A stretch of 64,000 nucleotides of DNA from Lachnospiraceae bacterium (GCA_015057115.1 SVEZ01000011.1:45373-109372); one strand, 5' to 3'; shown: positions 1 to 9,409, numbered from the stretch's first letter. Numbers and translations are program-made. Notes: generated from the letters alone by a model not told the origin.

Positions 1-101
1 ATGAGGCATACGAACCGAAGAATTGTCCCTTCTGCAAGAAGAGAATTCAGATTGAAGCAATGGTTAACGGTTTCGGCTATTCCAAATACATGGCCTTCTA
101 G
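1..101 (+). CDS. 3' end of a truncated gene, possibly orotate phosphoribosyltransferase
   Basis: The third reading frame is open from the window edge and stops at 99-101. The 32 visible residues contain a Cys-Pro-Phe-Cys pair and end in GFGYSKYMAF. A CPxC pair near the C-terminus followed by such a tail reminds me of clostridial orotate phosphoribosyltransferases, but this is recollection of a family tail and the catalytic part lies outside the window. The 36 bp before the next gene holds only a ribosome binding site, so the sigma factor downstream may share this transcript. Confidence 0.45.
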   Translation, partial: EAYEPKNCPFCKKRIQIEAMVNGFGYSKYMAF

Positions 102-137
102 GTTACGGAGTACTAAGGAGAAAGGAGCCCGAAGGCT

Positions 138-698
138 ATGCCCGAAACAGATGGCCAGTTATATCGACGATATCTGACGGAAGCAGACGAAGAGGCTCTG
201 AAAAGCCTTTACATAAAATATAAAGAAAATCTTACCCTGTTTTTGTACGGAATGGTGCAGAATATGGATGACGCAGAGGAATTGATGATGGATACCTTTG
301 CCATCTTAGCTTCCGGCACCGCCCGATACAGAAGCAGGGAAGATGCAGGTTTTAAAACGTGGCTGTACGCAGTGGCAAAGAATCAGGCACGTATGTTTTT
401 GCGTCGGAATAGAAGAGGCGTGGAACTGCACGAGGTACAGGTGGAAACAGCAGGGGCTGAGGAACCGGAAAAAGAGCTGCTTTTGACCGAACGAAATGCG
501 CAGCTTTACAAAGCACTGAAAGGGCTTGATAAGGATTATCGGCAGGTGCTTTTTTTGTTATATTTTGAAGAATTAAAGCCGGAGGAAATAAGTCGCATTA
601 TGAAAAAAAGCATAAAGCAGGTGTACAACCTGACGGCCAGAGGAAAGACGGCATTAAAGGCGACCTTAGAGAGGATGGGCTATACATGGGAATTATAA
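138..698 (+). CDS. ECF-type RNA polymerase sigma-70 family factor
   Basis: A 186-residue protein with the two-domain layout of extracytoplasmic-function sigma factors. Region 2 spans about residues 12-85 and includes the DAEELMMDTF stretch typical of the core-binding helix. Region 4 spans about 125-180 and carries a helix-turn-helix (LKPEEISRIMKKSIKQVYNL). There is no region 1 or 3, as expected for the class. A double purine-rich ribosome binding site (AAGGAGAAAGGAG) precedes the ATG. It directs RNA polymerase to a private promoter set; which one cannot be read here. The gene overlaps the next membrane protein and is followed by a PrsW-like protease, a context that suggests control by a membrane anti-sigma factor cleaved by regulated proteolysis. 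That link is inferred. Confidence 0.88.
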   Translation: MPETDGQLYRRYLTEADEEALKSLYIKYKENLTLFLYGMVQNMDDAEELMMDTFAILASGTARYRSREDAGFKTWLYAVAKNQARMFLRRNRRGVELHEVQVETAGAEEPEKELLLTERNAQLYKALKGLDKDYRQVLFLLYFEELKPEEISRIMKKSIKQVYNLTARGKTALKATLERMGYTWEL

Positions 699-1477
699 TG
701 GAAAATATCCTGAATTTCATACAGGTTGTGGTATTGCTACCGCTTATTCTTGGTTTTGCCGGAATGATGGGAAAAGGCAAAGCCGGTATGCTTCCGGTAT
801 TTTTTACCTTCTCCATGCTTAGCTACTTCCTTAGTTCGGTGTACTACCTGGTATATGGATTTCTGCGACCGGGAGAGCGAATGCCCTTTGCGGTAAATGA
901 GATTGCGGAATGCGCCATGCTGCTGTTATTATGTGCCGGTTTGGAAACCTTTCTTACAAGAGATATGATTGGGAGGCTGACAGCCATGCTGTTTGCCGTT
1001 TTTTTTGTTGGCATCAACATTATTTTATGGATTTTGTGGTCGGGAGAATGGGTGCAGGATATTGTTTTTGGCTTGCCCTATATTTATATGTTATATCTTT
1101 TAATACGAGGAAATATTCATTACAAAACCATTGGAATGGTGGAAGGGCATATTGCCATGTACGCCAGTTTAATGGTGCTGTTACTGCAAATGTTTACCAT
1201 AAAAGCAACGGGAACCCTGCGGCTTGTGGTGGACCGGGGCAGCTACCTGGTGGTGTACGGATTGGCACTGTGGCTGTTTTGGAGTTGTAAAAAAGCACTG
1301 CAGGAGTCCGGGGTAAAAGCGATTTTCCTGACGGCAACTCTTTTCTGGTGGACGATTATGGTTATGTATATGAGTAGCGGGATTTATTACGACATAGCGG
1401 AGGCTATGAATATTCTGGCGATGCCGCTATTATACTTTGCAATGAAAAAGGAGGTGGGGGAGCGTGATTTATGCTGA
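686..1477 (+). CDS. Polytopic membrane protein, unknown function
   Basis: About 259-263 residues with eight or nine hydrophobic segments (near residues 10-30, 35-60, 75-90, 98-122, 130-145, 155-172, 190-205, 215-240 and 245-260). No domain is recognised. The start is ambiguous: ATG at 686 lies about 11 nt after GAGG, while ATG at 698 gives the TAATG stop-start overlap with the sigma factor. Either start translationally couples the two genes. Its 3' end overlaps the PrsW-like gene by 14 nt, so the three form one unit. It could be a sensor, an anti-sigma factor of unusual type or a transporter; nothing in the sequence decides this. Confidence 0.7.
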   Translation: MGIIMENILNFIQVVVLLPLILGFAGMMGKGKAGMLPVFFTFSMLSYFLSSVYYLVYGFLRPGERMPFAVNEIAECAMLLLLCAGLETFLTRDMIGRLTAMLFAVFFVGINIILWILWSGEWVQDIVFGLPYIYMLYLLIRGNIHYKTIGMVEGHIAMYASLMVLLLQMFTIKATGTLRLVVDRGSYLVVYGLALWLFWSCKKALQESGVKAIFLTATLFWWTIMVMYMSSGIYYDIAEAMNILAMPLLYFAMKKEVGERDLC

Positions 1478-2096
1478 AAATATTTTACTATGCATTGCTA
1501 TGCCCTTAGTTGCCACCCTGCTTTTTTTGCAAAGCAGTGCCAAGCGGTTCGTGTTTTCTTTCCTAATTGGCATGATGGTGTGTCTTTTGTCTGCGTATAT
1601 TGGAGGATTTTTGGAAGTGGCATCCGGAATGTCAAAAGAAGATGTGGCGATTTTTCTTTCTCCTGTTACGGAAGAGGCAATGAAGTTTTTACCCATACTG
1701 TTGTATCTGTTTTTGTTTGAGCCGGATGAGGAATGTTTGCTATTAACCAGCGCCGGCATCGGAGCAGGCTTTGCCACCTTCGAAAACTGCTGTTATTTAC
1801 TGATGGGAGCCAAAAGCCTTCCCTACATGTTGGTACGTGGGGCAGCGGTTGGAATTATGCATCTTGTAAGCATGGTGGCGCTGACCTTAGGTTTGAATTT
1901 ACTTCGATATTATAAGATGGTGCGTTTTTCCGGGATTTTGGGAGCGTTGTCATTAGCCATGACTTTTCATGGGTTATACAATCTGCTGGTGTCGGTGGAT
2001 GGTATTCCGTCCTATATTGGCTATGCAATGCCGGTATTATGCGCATTGTTGCTGCCTCGGCAGTTTAAACGGTTTAAAGAATTTACGAGAGAGTAA
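1464..2096 (+). CDS. PrsW-like intramembrane metalloprotease
   Basis: A 210-residue multispan membrane protein carrying the hallmarks of the PrsW family: EEAMKFLP (EExxK) near residue 70, GFATFENCCY (a FxxxEN motif) near 102, a membrane His in GIMHLVSM near 132, and TFHGLYN near 172. These charged residues in membrane helices form the metal-binding active site. In Bacillus subtilis PrsW makes the first cut in the anti-sigma factor RsiW. The start overlaps the preceding membrane protein by 14 nt and the stop is embedded in a strong terminator, closing a sigma factor-membrane protein-protease operon. The substrate is unknown; the small two-TM protein encoded at 2219 is the obvious local candidate. 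Confidence 0.78.
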   Translation: MIYAENILLCIAMPLVATLLFLQSSAKRFVFSFLIGMMVCLLSAYIGGFLEVASGMSKEDVAIFLSPVTEEAMKFLPILLYLFLFEPDEECLLLTSAGIGAGFATFENCCYLLMGAKSLPYMLVRGAAVGIMHLVSMVALTLGLNLLRYYKMVRFSGILGALSLAMTFHGLYNLLVSVDGIPSYIGYAMPVLCALLLPRQFKRFKEFTRE

Positions 2097-2126
2097 GAGC
2101 GGCGAGACCGCTCTTGTTTTTTTTTT
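2095..2126 (+). terminator. Rho-independent terminator
   Basis: An 8-bp perfect stem (AAGAGCGG / CCGCTCTT) with a 5-nt loop is followed by a G and ten T residues. It begins inside the stop codon of the PrsW-like gene, so it separates the sigma factor unit from the surface-protein genes. Confidence 0.9.
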
Positions 2127-2218
2127 GAAAAAATTTATAAAAAACATGAGTAAAATCCACTTCAACTGCAATTAAATATATAGGAGCAACAAAAAAGATT
2201 AAGAGGAGGTGACAAGAG

Positions 2219-2524
2219 ATGAAGTATACAGAAGACGAGGCATTCTTAGAAATCACAAAGCGAGGAGCGCAGATTCGGAAGAAAAAGCAGCAACGGCAGG
2301 TAAAGATTTTGTCAGCGGCATCCTTTATGCTGACATTTGCACTTATTGGTGTGCTTGGAGTTGTAGGTGACTTTGGATTGGTAAGAGGACAGACAACCTA
2401 CGGTTCCTTAATGCTGTCAGCAGAATCCGGAGGATACATTCTGGTTGCTGTACTGGCATTTGCATTGGGCGTATTAATAACTATAACGATCCAGAAATAC
2501 AGGAAGATGAAGGAAAAACTGTAA
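2219..2524 (+). CDS. Small two-TM protein, candidate anti-sigma factor
   Basis: A 101-residue protein with a charged N-terminal segment (residues 1-28, ending in a RKKKQQRQ cluster), a first membrane helix at about 29-50, an external loop of about 25 residues and a second helix at about 73-92. A short cytoplasmic head followed by a basic stop and one or two membrane helices is the architecture of many membrane anti-sigma factors, and the head begins with an EDEAFLEI sequence like those proteins. There is no recognisable zinc motif. It has its own strong ribosome binding site (AGGAGGTGA) after a terminator and lies 49 bp before the first large secreted protein. An anti-sigma role is inferred from layout only; a translocation helper for the surface proteins is an alternative. 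Confidence 0.6.
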   Translation: MKYTEDEAFLEITKRGAQIRKKKQQRQVKILSAASFMLTFALIGVLGVVGDFGLVRGQTTYGSLMLSAESGGYILVAVLAFALGVLITITIQKYRKMKEKL

Positions 2525-2573
2525 AATGGAAAGGAGTAGTCCAAATAGGTAAGATTTGGTTAGGAGAAAAAGT

Positions 2574-5500
2574 ATGAAGAAAATAAAAAGAGGATTATCA
2601 ATACTGCTTGCGGTAGCCATGGTGCTGTCCGGAGTGATGGTGCCGGGGGAGAAGGCGAAGGCAGATGTACAGGTTCAAGCGGCGGGGACACTGCACGAGC
2701 TTACCGCAGTAATGGTGGGAGATGTTCCTACGGCAAAGGTAAACAACGAGGTTCTCAACAATGATATTGTGTATGGTGTAGAAGGCGGAGATGTGCTGAG
2801 AGTAGCCGAAGCATATCGTTGTGAGGGTACGGCAGTAACCTATTATACTGGCACTGGATTTCATGGTTCTGGTTGGACAGGAATACAAAGTGACGACAAA
2901 GTTCTGGAAGCGTTAGAAGATTCTTTTAATGGTTGCTGGAAAATGAGCGTTATTATGACTACGCAAGCTACAGAAGCTACAGAAGCAAAGATTAACCAGG
3001 TTTATTTACACCAAATTGCAACTGCAGTTGTGGGGGATGACAGTTTAAACGGGAATTCGATTCATATCTTAAGCGGTGGAAAATCTGCAGACGGAAAATG
3101 CTACTATGTTCCGAGACCGGGGAGCAGAATTACGCTTGGAGCACTGGATGATTCTTTTGACGGTAAACCATTTTCCGGCTGGAAATATCGATTTGGTGAT
3201 GACGATGGGCCTTTTACTGCGGCAGAAAAGATTGAGGGGGGGCAGTATTATAGAATTCCTACAGCAGGACATACGGAAACCCTCCACCTGCAGGCGCAGT
3301 GGGGTTCTAACTCCACCCCCATCTTTTATGAAGAAAAGGTAACCCGTTACCCCATCCGGTTCAACGAAGCAAGTTTTCGTGGAACCAAGACCCCGGAAGG
3401 TGTACCGACCTCTTATGAACCGGGAGAGATAGTAAGTTTAGCGGGTGTGACAGAGGAAGTAAAGGGCTTTGCTTTTGGCGGATATAGATACAGTTTTGGC
3501 GGCGGTGCCAAGCAGGAAGCAACGAAGGGCGCCGATGGAACTTATAGTATCAGTACAGCAGGGGAAACCGGGACACTAACGATTTATGCGGTTTGGATTC
3601 CGGATTCCTGTGATGTTACCTATGACCCAAATGAGGCACAGTTAAAAACCGTTAATGAGAATGCTAAGCTGAAAGAAGGGGAAAAAGCGGTAACCTTCGA
3701 AGCACAGAAGAAAGAAGATAAGATTCGAAAAGACGGTTTTGTCAACGAAGACAAAACTATAGAAATGGCCGGTTGGTCTTATGACTCGAAGGCAGAAAAG
3801 CCGGACATTACCCTGAAGGAAGCAGAAAATATGACTGTCGGGGAAATGATGGCGCTTTATGAAAGAAACGGTGGTGACACATCCCAAGGAAAAGTAACCT
3901 TATACGCCACCTGGGCATATAAGAAGTACAAGATTACATACGTGGGTGCAGATTACTCGGACTTGGAAGACACCTATACGGCAAAAGACCAGATTACTCT
4001 GCCGGATGCCAAGACCATGAATGAGAGAATGGCACTTCCGAAAGGTTCAGTAACCTATGGCAGACGTTTTACCCTGTGGTCAACGGATCCTTATTCCTAT
4101 AAGCCGGTAAGAACCCTGGGAAAAGACGGCGATATCAAATCCGGAGATGTGACATTGTATGCCATTACGGTGCCGGAAGCTGTGGCGGATTATGACATGG
4201 ACAGACACTGGGGGGAAAAGTTTAAAAAGTATTCCGTCTTGCAGGATAATCCGTTAAATATATATGATAAGAAAAGCTATGCCCTTATTTATTTTATCAG
4301 TGCGGACGTAAACGCCGATCCGGATCGTATTACCCTGGATAGTCCCTATTATGAAATCGTTCCGGTGGATAAGACCATGACAGACTATGAAAATGGCTAT
4401 GCCTGTGTGGCAGTTCGGATTAAGGATTCATTGAAAAACTCGGATTTAAAAGCGGCGAATAAAACCAATGGCAGAACTCTGTATTTTCAGGTACCGGCTC
4501 TGTATGATAAGGAACCGCAGGAAGTGAAATATACGTTGAAGGTGGAGAAAAATTATCCCGTTACCCCGAAAACAGTGACAAGTAAATTTAAGATCTACAA
4601 GGAGCTTCTTCCGGAAAAGGATCCAGTGGTAAATTTCACCGCAAACATGAAAAATTCCTTTTTTACCGCGCCTTATGCCACCGGAGAATGGGAATTTGCG
4701 TTTGTCGATAAAAATAAAGACACAGGTGTAGGACTGGAAGGTATTACGGCAACTCTTACGGAAGAAAAATCCATAAATATCGCAGTAGATGCCGATAAAA
4801 TCACCAAGAGGGTAGGCGGTTTTGTTCGCGTCCATAACACGGACTGGATAGACGGATTCTATCTGTATTCCAACAAAATTATGATTGAGCTTGGAACAGC
4901 GGGAAATGAAAAGTGGGATTTTTCTGCTAGGACCGTTATCTTGAATAACACAGTGGATGGCCAGAAAACGGAAGTAAAGCTCATAATTTCCGGTGGAATG
5001 AATCTTGCGGATACGAAGCTGGATCCTTCTAAACTTAATATAAGGGAAAAAAAGGCTTTCCCGGAAGGCTTGAAGGCAGAGCTTAAGGGTGACACCATTA
5101 CTCTGACTTGTGAAAAAGGAACGGCGAAGAAAAATTATAGCCTTGACATCAGTGGGGAAGGAATTGCAAAGTCCTATTCTCTGACCGTAAAGGTGGTGAA
5201 CAGGGCTGCGGATGATAAGGCGGCGATTTATAAGGTATACGGAAAACTGGATGGAGAATTCGGTGGAAGGATATACGTCAAACCAACAATAAAAGATTTT
5301 GCGGGAAGTATTGAAAACGCCTTTATTATGAATGCAGCCGATACCTGTCCTTTTACCGTAGAGTGGAATAAAGAAATCGGCATGGTGGAGCTTTTTACCA
5401 ACAAGCATTTTACGCCGCGAACCAAAAAGGAAAAAGTAACTCTTGCAGTAACCCTTTCCTCTGGGGTGGTGATTTATAAGGAGATTACGGTGGGATTTGT

Positions 5501-5870
5501 AAAAGGAACTCTGAAGGGTACCGCTTTAAACGCCACCATTTTTACCAAGCGGGAGAATTTGGTAAAAACGCCGGTTATATTGTACTACAAAGGAAGCGTA
5601 TATAATAGCTTGGGAAAAGCGAAAAACAAGATTCGTATTTTCGATCTTCGGAATAAAGATGTGAGCAGTCTGTTTACATTTGGGAGCCCGAGCGCTAAAA
5701 AAGGTTTGTCGGTAGAGTATCAGGACGGCGAGTTTGTGGTGAAGGATGGCAGTGGCGAGATAAAAGACGGAGAGGATGCTCAAATAAGGATGAAAGTCAC
5801 GCTGCCCGCTACCGATAGAAAATGTACTCTAACTTGTAACGTTATCGTTGACAGGAGTACCACGCCATAA
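2574..5870 (+). CDS. Large secreted protein with InlB-B-like repeats (paralogue 1)
   Basis: A 1,098-residue protein. I place the start at the internal ATG at 2574 because it follows GGAG by 8 nt and matches the paralogue at 5912. Residues 1-34 form a signal peptide (KKIKR, hydrophobic stretch, cleavage likely after AKA). The region of about 210-550 holds several modules that begin with short strands and end in ThrLeuThrIleTyrAlaValTrp or ThrLeuTyrAlaThrTrp, the signature of InlB B-repeat/Flg_new domains found on Gram-positive cell surfaces. The C-terminal half is beta-rich and unrecognised. There is no LPxTG motif, S-layer homology domain or TM anchor; the chain ends in SerThrThrPro. It is probably exported and held non-covalently or released. 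Confidence 0.78.
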   Translation: MKKIKRGLSILLAVAMVLSGVMVPGEKAKADVQVQAAGTLHELTAVMVGDVPTAKVNNEVLNNDIVYGVEGGDVLRVAEAYRCEGTAVTYYTGTGFHGSGWTGIQSDDKVLEALEDSFNGCWKMSVIMTTQATEATEAKINQVYLHQIATAVVGDDSLNGNSIHILSGGKSADGKCYYVPRPGSRITLGALDDSFDGKPFSGWKYRFGDDDGPFTAAEKIEGGQYYRIPTAGHTETLHLQAQWGSNSTPIFYEEKVTRYPIRFNEASFRGTKTPEGVPTSYEPGEIVSLAGVTEEVKGFAFGGYRYSFGGGAKQEATKGADGTYSISTAGETGTLTIYAVWIPDSCDVTYDPNEAQLKTVNENAKLKEGEKAVTFEAQKKEDKIRKDGFVNEDKTIEMAGWSYDSKAEKPDITLKEAENMTVGEMMALYERNGGDTSQGKVTLYATWAYKKYKITYVGADYSDLEDTYTAKDQITLPDAKTMNERMALPKGSVTYGRRFTLWSTDPYSYKPVRTLGKDGDIKSGDVTLYAITVPEAVADYDMDRHWGEKFKKYSVLQDNPLNIYDKKSYALIYFISADVNADPDRITLDSPYYEIVPVDKTMTDYENGYACVAVRIKDSLKNSDLKAANKTNGRTLYFQVPALYDKEPQEVKYTLKVEKNYPVTPKTVTSKFKIYKELLPEKDPVVNFTANMKNSFFTAPYATGEWEFAFVDKNKDTGVGLEGITATLTEEKSINIAVDADKITKRVGGFVRVHNTDWIDGFYLYSNKIMIELGTAGNEKWDFSARTVILNNTVDGQKTEVKLIISGGMNLADTKLDPSKLNIREKKAFPEGLKAELKGDTITLTCEKGTAKKNYSLDISGEGIAKSYSLTVKVVNRAADDKAAIYKVYGKLDGEFGGRIYVKPTIKDFAGSIENAFIMNAADTCPFTVEWNKEIGMVELFTNKHFTPRTKKEKVTLAVTLSSGVVIYKEITVGFVKGTLKGTALNATIFTKRENLVKTPVILYYKGSVYNSLGKAKNKIRIFDLRNKDVSSLFTFGSPSAKKGLSVEYQDGEFVVKDGSGEIKDGEDAQIRMKVTLPATDRKCTLTCNVIVDRSTTP

Positions 5871-5911
5871 TTTTGGCAAGCAACGAGTAAGAAGTTATAA
5901 GGAGAAAAGCT

Positions 5912-8900
5912 ATGAAGAAGATAAAAAGAGGTTTATCAATACTGCTTGCCGTAGCCATGGTGTTGTCCGGAGTGATGGTGCCGGGGGAGAAGGCGAAGGC
6001 AGATGTACAGACGACCGGGACAGAATATGTGATAACCTTGGATGAAAATGGAAATGTATATCATAATGATATTGAGGGCCAGTATTTTTATGTTAAAGCC
6101 GGAGACATAATAAAGCTTAATAATTCTATTATCCTAAATCGCGGAAATGCAATAAAATATTGGGATTTCAACGGGGAGGAATTATCTGGGGAAACTTGGC
6201 CGACTGACGATGTAATATCTTTGCAGGTGAAGAGCTTTAGTGATTTTCCAAATTTAGGAGATATGAGGGGATGTTGGTATGCTGATGTTGTTCCCTGCCC
6301 AGACAACGGTGATCATTCCGAGAGTAAAATAGAAGGTGTTTGGTTCAGAGCAAAGAATACCGAAGTGCAAATTAATTCCGCCTCGTTTAAGAATCAAGAG
6401 TTTAACGTCGCTGGGATTACGGGAGACCAAGGAACTTTTTATATGCCGGGCGATGTTGTTACGCTAGGTGGATTACAGCCGGGCGCAACTGAGGGAAATT
6501 ATCAGTTTGACGGTGTGGAATATGCATTTGGAGAGACACCAACAACATATGTAGAGGCTTTATTTATTGATGAAATGTATAGAATTCCAACCGAAGGGCA
6601 CGATGAACCTCTTACCATCCGCGCAAAGTGGAAATCCACTTCCACTCCTATATACTACGAACCCAAGGTAACCCGTTACCCTATTCGGTTTAACGAAGTA
6701 AGCTTCCGGGGAACCAAGACCCCGGAAGGTGTACCGACTTCTTATGAACCGGGAGAGGTAGTAAGTTTAGCGGGTGTGACAGAAGAGGTAACCGGCTTTG
6801 CTTTTGGCGGCTACAGCTACAGCTTTGGTGGTGGTGCCAAGCAGGAAGCAACGAAGGGCGCCGATGGAACTTATAGTATCAGTACAGCAGGGGAAAACGG
6901 GACGCTGACAATTTATGCGGTTTGGATTCCGGATTCCTGTGATGTTACCTATGACCCAAATGAGGCACAGTTAAAAACCGTTAATGAGAATGCTAAGCTG
7001 AAAGAAGGGGAAAAAGCAGTAACTTTCGAGAAGCAGAAGAAAGAGGACAAGATTCGAAAAGACGCTTTTGCCAACGAAGACAAAACCATTGAAATGACCG
7101 GTTGGTCTTTTGACCCGAAGGCAGATAAACCGGACATTTCCCTGAAGGACGCAGAAAATATGACCGTCGGGGAAATGATGGCGCTATACGAAAGAAACGG
7201 TGGCGACACGTCCCGAGAAAAAGTAACCTTATACGCCAACTGGGCATATAAGAAGTTTAAGATTACATATGTGGGCGTGGATTACACGGATTTGCAAACT
7301 ACCTATACGGCAAAGGATCAAATTACTTTGCCGGACGTCAAGACCATGAATGAAAGAATGGCACTTCCAAAGGACTCTTTGGCCTACGGCAGGCGGTTTA
7401 CCATGTGGTCAAAAGACCGCTATTCCTATAAGCCGGTAAGAACCTTGGGAAAAGACGGCGATATCAAATCCGGGGATGTGACATTGTATGCCATTACGGT
7501 GCCGGAAACCGTGGCGGATTATAGCATGGATATGCACGCCGGAACTAGAAAATATCAAACAATACAGGATAATGCATTGGACATATATGATAAGAAAAGC
7601 TATGCGCTTATCTATTTCACCAATTGGGACGTAAATGCTGATCCGGATCGTATTACCCTGGATAATCCCTACTATGAAATTGTTCCGCTAGACAAAACCA
7701 TGGCGGATTATGAGAATGGTTTTGCCTGTGTGGCAGTCAGAGTAAAGGACTCCCTGAAAAATTCGGATCTAAAAGAGGCAGAGAAAAATAAAAATAAAAG
7801 ATTGCATTTTCAGGTCCCGGCACTTTATGACAGGGAGTCTATAGAAGTGGTTCACAGTCTGGAAGTGAACAAAGAGTATCCTACAAGTCCGGTAGATAAA
7901 AAGCAAAGTTTTGCAATTTACGAGGATTTTCTTCCTGAGAAGGATTCTGTAGTAAATTTCACCTCATACGTAAATATGTCCTTCTTTACTGATTCTTATT
8001 CTTCCGGAGAGTGGGAACTCGCCTACGTTGAAAAAAAGAAAGGCTCGTATGTGGTAAAAGATGGTATTACGCCGACGCTTAATACTGGTAAATCCATGAA
8101 TTTTATGGTGGATACTGCAAAAATTAAGAAGAGTGTATATGGGTATGTTCGCATTCATAATAAGAATTGGATAGATGGGTACTATTTGTATGCCAAGCAA
8201 GATTTTTCGGTTTTAAAAAAGGGGAAAATCGAGGGGTTTGATACCGGTAGCGTGACCTTAAATAATGGAACGAATAAAGAAAAAGCGGAAGTAAGGCTTA
8301 TTATTGCTCGCGGTATGCCTCTTGCTGAGACGAATTTGGAACTGTCAAAAATTACACTGACTCCGAAAAAGAACCTTCCGGAAGGATTAACAGTGGAACT
8401 TAACGGAGATACCATCACTGCAACCTGTGAAAAGGGAACACCGAAAGGAAGGTACACATTTGTATTCAGTGGGGCAGGAATTGGCAAGAATGTATTTTTT
8501 AAGGTAGATGTAGTGGATACGGCCCCCGATAAGGCGATAAAATTTGATGTGAGAGGAGTTATGGATGCAGAATTTGGGGGGAAGATCTTTGTCAGACCGA
8601 GTGTAAAAACATTTTCAGGGACAATTGAAAATGCGTTTATTAAGGATGAAGCTGTCGACTGTCCATATTCAGCACTGTGGGACGAAAAAAATGAAAGAAT
8701 CGAGATTTTTACCAATGAACATTTTAAGCCGCGGACTAAATTTGAAAAAGTGACGCTTGCGGTGACTCTTTCCACTGGAGTTGTACTTTATTCGAAGGTT
8801 CCTGTGTCATTTCGAAAGGGAAAACTGCAGGGTACCGCATTAAATACAATCCTTTTTACCAAAAGAGATTCTTATGCAAAATCGCCTGTTATACTGTACT

Positions 8901-9181
8901 ATACGGAGTGGGTATCCATCGGTTTTAATAAAATGAGAACCAGGATCCGTTTCTTAGATTTGCGGAAAGAAGAAGTGAGAAGCCTGTTTAGCTTTGGTAA
9001 ATTGAGTTTTGGAAAAAATTTGGAAGGAGAATTTACGGATGGAGTATTCGTAATCAAGTATGAAGGCGTCATAAAGGAAAAAAAGATTATTAATGAAAAT
9101 ATGAAAATTAAGCTAACGGGTATTGGTGCGAAGATTGAAGTAAGGTTTATGGTTACAGTAGATCCGAGCACCACACCATAA
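5912..9181 (+). CDS. Large secreted protein with InlB-B-like repeats (paralogue 2)
   Basis: A 1,089-residue paralogue of the preceding gene, 41 bp downstream with the same GGAGAAAAG ribosome binding site. The signal peptide is identical over about 33 residues. Residues of about 40-245 differ strongly from paralogue 1, then about 300 residues (roughly 247-550, starting at VTRYPIRFNE) are almost identical in protein and DNA, and the C-terminal 500 residues are again clearly diverged but alignable. It shares the TyrAlaValTrp/TyrAlaAsnTrp repeat endings, the missing anchor and the SerThrThrPro end. Tandem duplication with later gene conversion of the middle is the simplest explanation. Function is unknown; adhesion or surface coat is plausible. 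Confidence 0.77.
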   Translation: MKKIKRGLSILLAVAMVLSGVMVPGEKAKADVQTTGTEYVITLDENGNVYHNDIEGQYFYVKAGDIIKLNNSIILNRGNAIKYWDFNGEELSGETWPTDDVISLQVKSFSDFPNLGDMRGCWYADVVPCPDNGDHSESKIEGVWFRAKNTEVQINSASFKNQEFNVAGITGDQGTFYMPGDVVTLGGLQPGATEGNYQFDGVEYAFGETPTTYVEALFIDEMYRIPTEGHDEPLTIRAKWKSTSTPIYYEPKVTRYPIRFNEVSFRGTKTPEGVPTSYEPGEVVSLAGVTEEVTGFAFGGYSYSFGGGAKQEATKGADGTYSISTAGENGTLTIYAVWIPDSCDVTYDPNEAQLKTVNENAKLKEGEKAVTFEKQKKEDKIRKDAFANEDKTIEMTGWSFDPKADKPDISLKDAENMTVGEMMALYERNGGDTSREKVTLYANWAYKKFKITYVGVDYTDLQTTYTAKDQITLPDVKTMNERMALPKDSLAYGRRFTMWSKDRYSYKPVRTLGKDGDIKSGDVTLYAITVPETVADYSMDMHAGTRKYQTIQDNALDIYDKKSYALIYFTNWDVNADPDRITLDNPYYEIVPLDKTMADYENGFACVAVRVKDSLKNSDLKEAEKNKNKRLHFQVPALYDRESIEVVHSLEVNKEYPTSPVDKKQSFAIYEDFLPEKDSVVNFTSYVNMSFFTDSYSSGEWELAYVEKKKGSYVVKDGITPTLNTGKSMNFMVDTAKIKKSVYGYVRIHNKNWIDGYYLYAKQDFSVLKKGKIEGFDTGSVTLNNGTNKEKAEVRLIIARGMPLAETNLELSKITLTPKKNLPEGLTVELNGDTITATCEKGTPKGRYTFVFSGAGIGKNVFFKVDVVDTAPDKAIKFDVRGVMDAEFGGKIFVRPSVKTFSGTIENAFIKDEAVDCPYSALWDEKNERIEIFTNEHFKPRTKFEKVTLAVTLSTGVVLYSKVPVSFRKGKLQGTALNTILFTKRDSYAKSPVILYYTEWVSIGFNKMRTRIRFLDLRKEEVRSLFSFGKLSFGKNLEGEFTDGVFVIKYEGVIKEKKIINENMKIKLTGIGAKIEVRFMVTVDPSTTP

Positions 9182-9211
9182 TTCAAGCAGTTCCAACCTA
9201 AAACACATAAA

Positions 9212-9275
9212 GAGAGGCGCCGCCGGTACCGGTACAAATAACTGGTATGCAGGGGTGCCTCTTGTATGTTATTTT
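9212..9275 (+). terminator. Probable terminator after the surface-protein genes
   Basis: AGAGGCGCC at 9212 pairs with GGTGCCTCT at 9254 (9 bp with one G-U), with a smaller stem in the loop, followed by a T-rich but interrupted tract (TGTATGTTATTTT). The weak T run lowers confidence. Confidence 0.6.
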
Positions 9276-9291
9276 AAACAAAGAAAACAGG

Positions 9292-9320
9292 TTGCTATTG
9301 TGCAATTTTTGCGCTATAAT
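9292..9320 (+). promoter_or_regulatory. Sigma-A-type promoter of the pur operon
   Basis: TTGCTA at 9292 and a perfect TATAAT at 9315 are separated by 17 bp. Transcription would start near 9327, leaving a leader of about 83 nt before purC. No purine riboswitch core was recognised in the leader, though GGGGA at 9332 and TTCCCA can form a short hairpin. Confidence 0.75.
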
Positions 9321-9409
9321 TTTTAATGTGTGGGGACAGGCTTCATTCCCAATTATAGAAGTCAGTCCATAGTAAAAAGTTTTATATAAAAAAGGACAGG
9401 TGTGAAAAA

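Noticed and set aside
4446..5408. Open frame of 320 codons on the minus strand inside the first surface-protein gene
   Set aside because: It is antisense to a clear coding gene, has no ribosome binding site or recognisable domain, and is explained by the codon use of the plus-strand frame.
9327..9409. Purine or PRPP riboswitch in the purC leader
   Set aside because: The 83-nt leader has a short hairpin only; no conserved riboswitch core or terminator/antiterminator pair was found.
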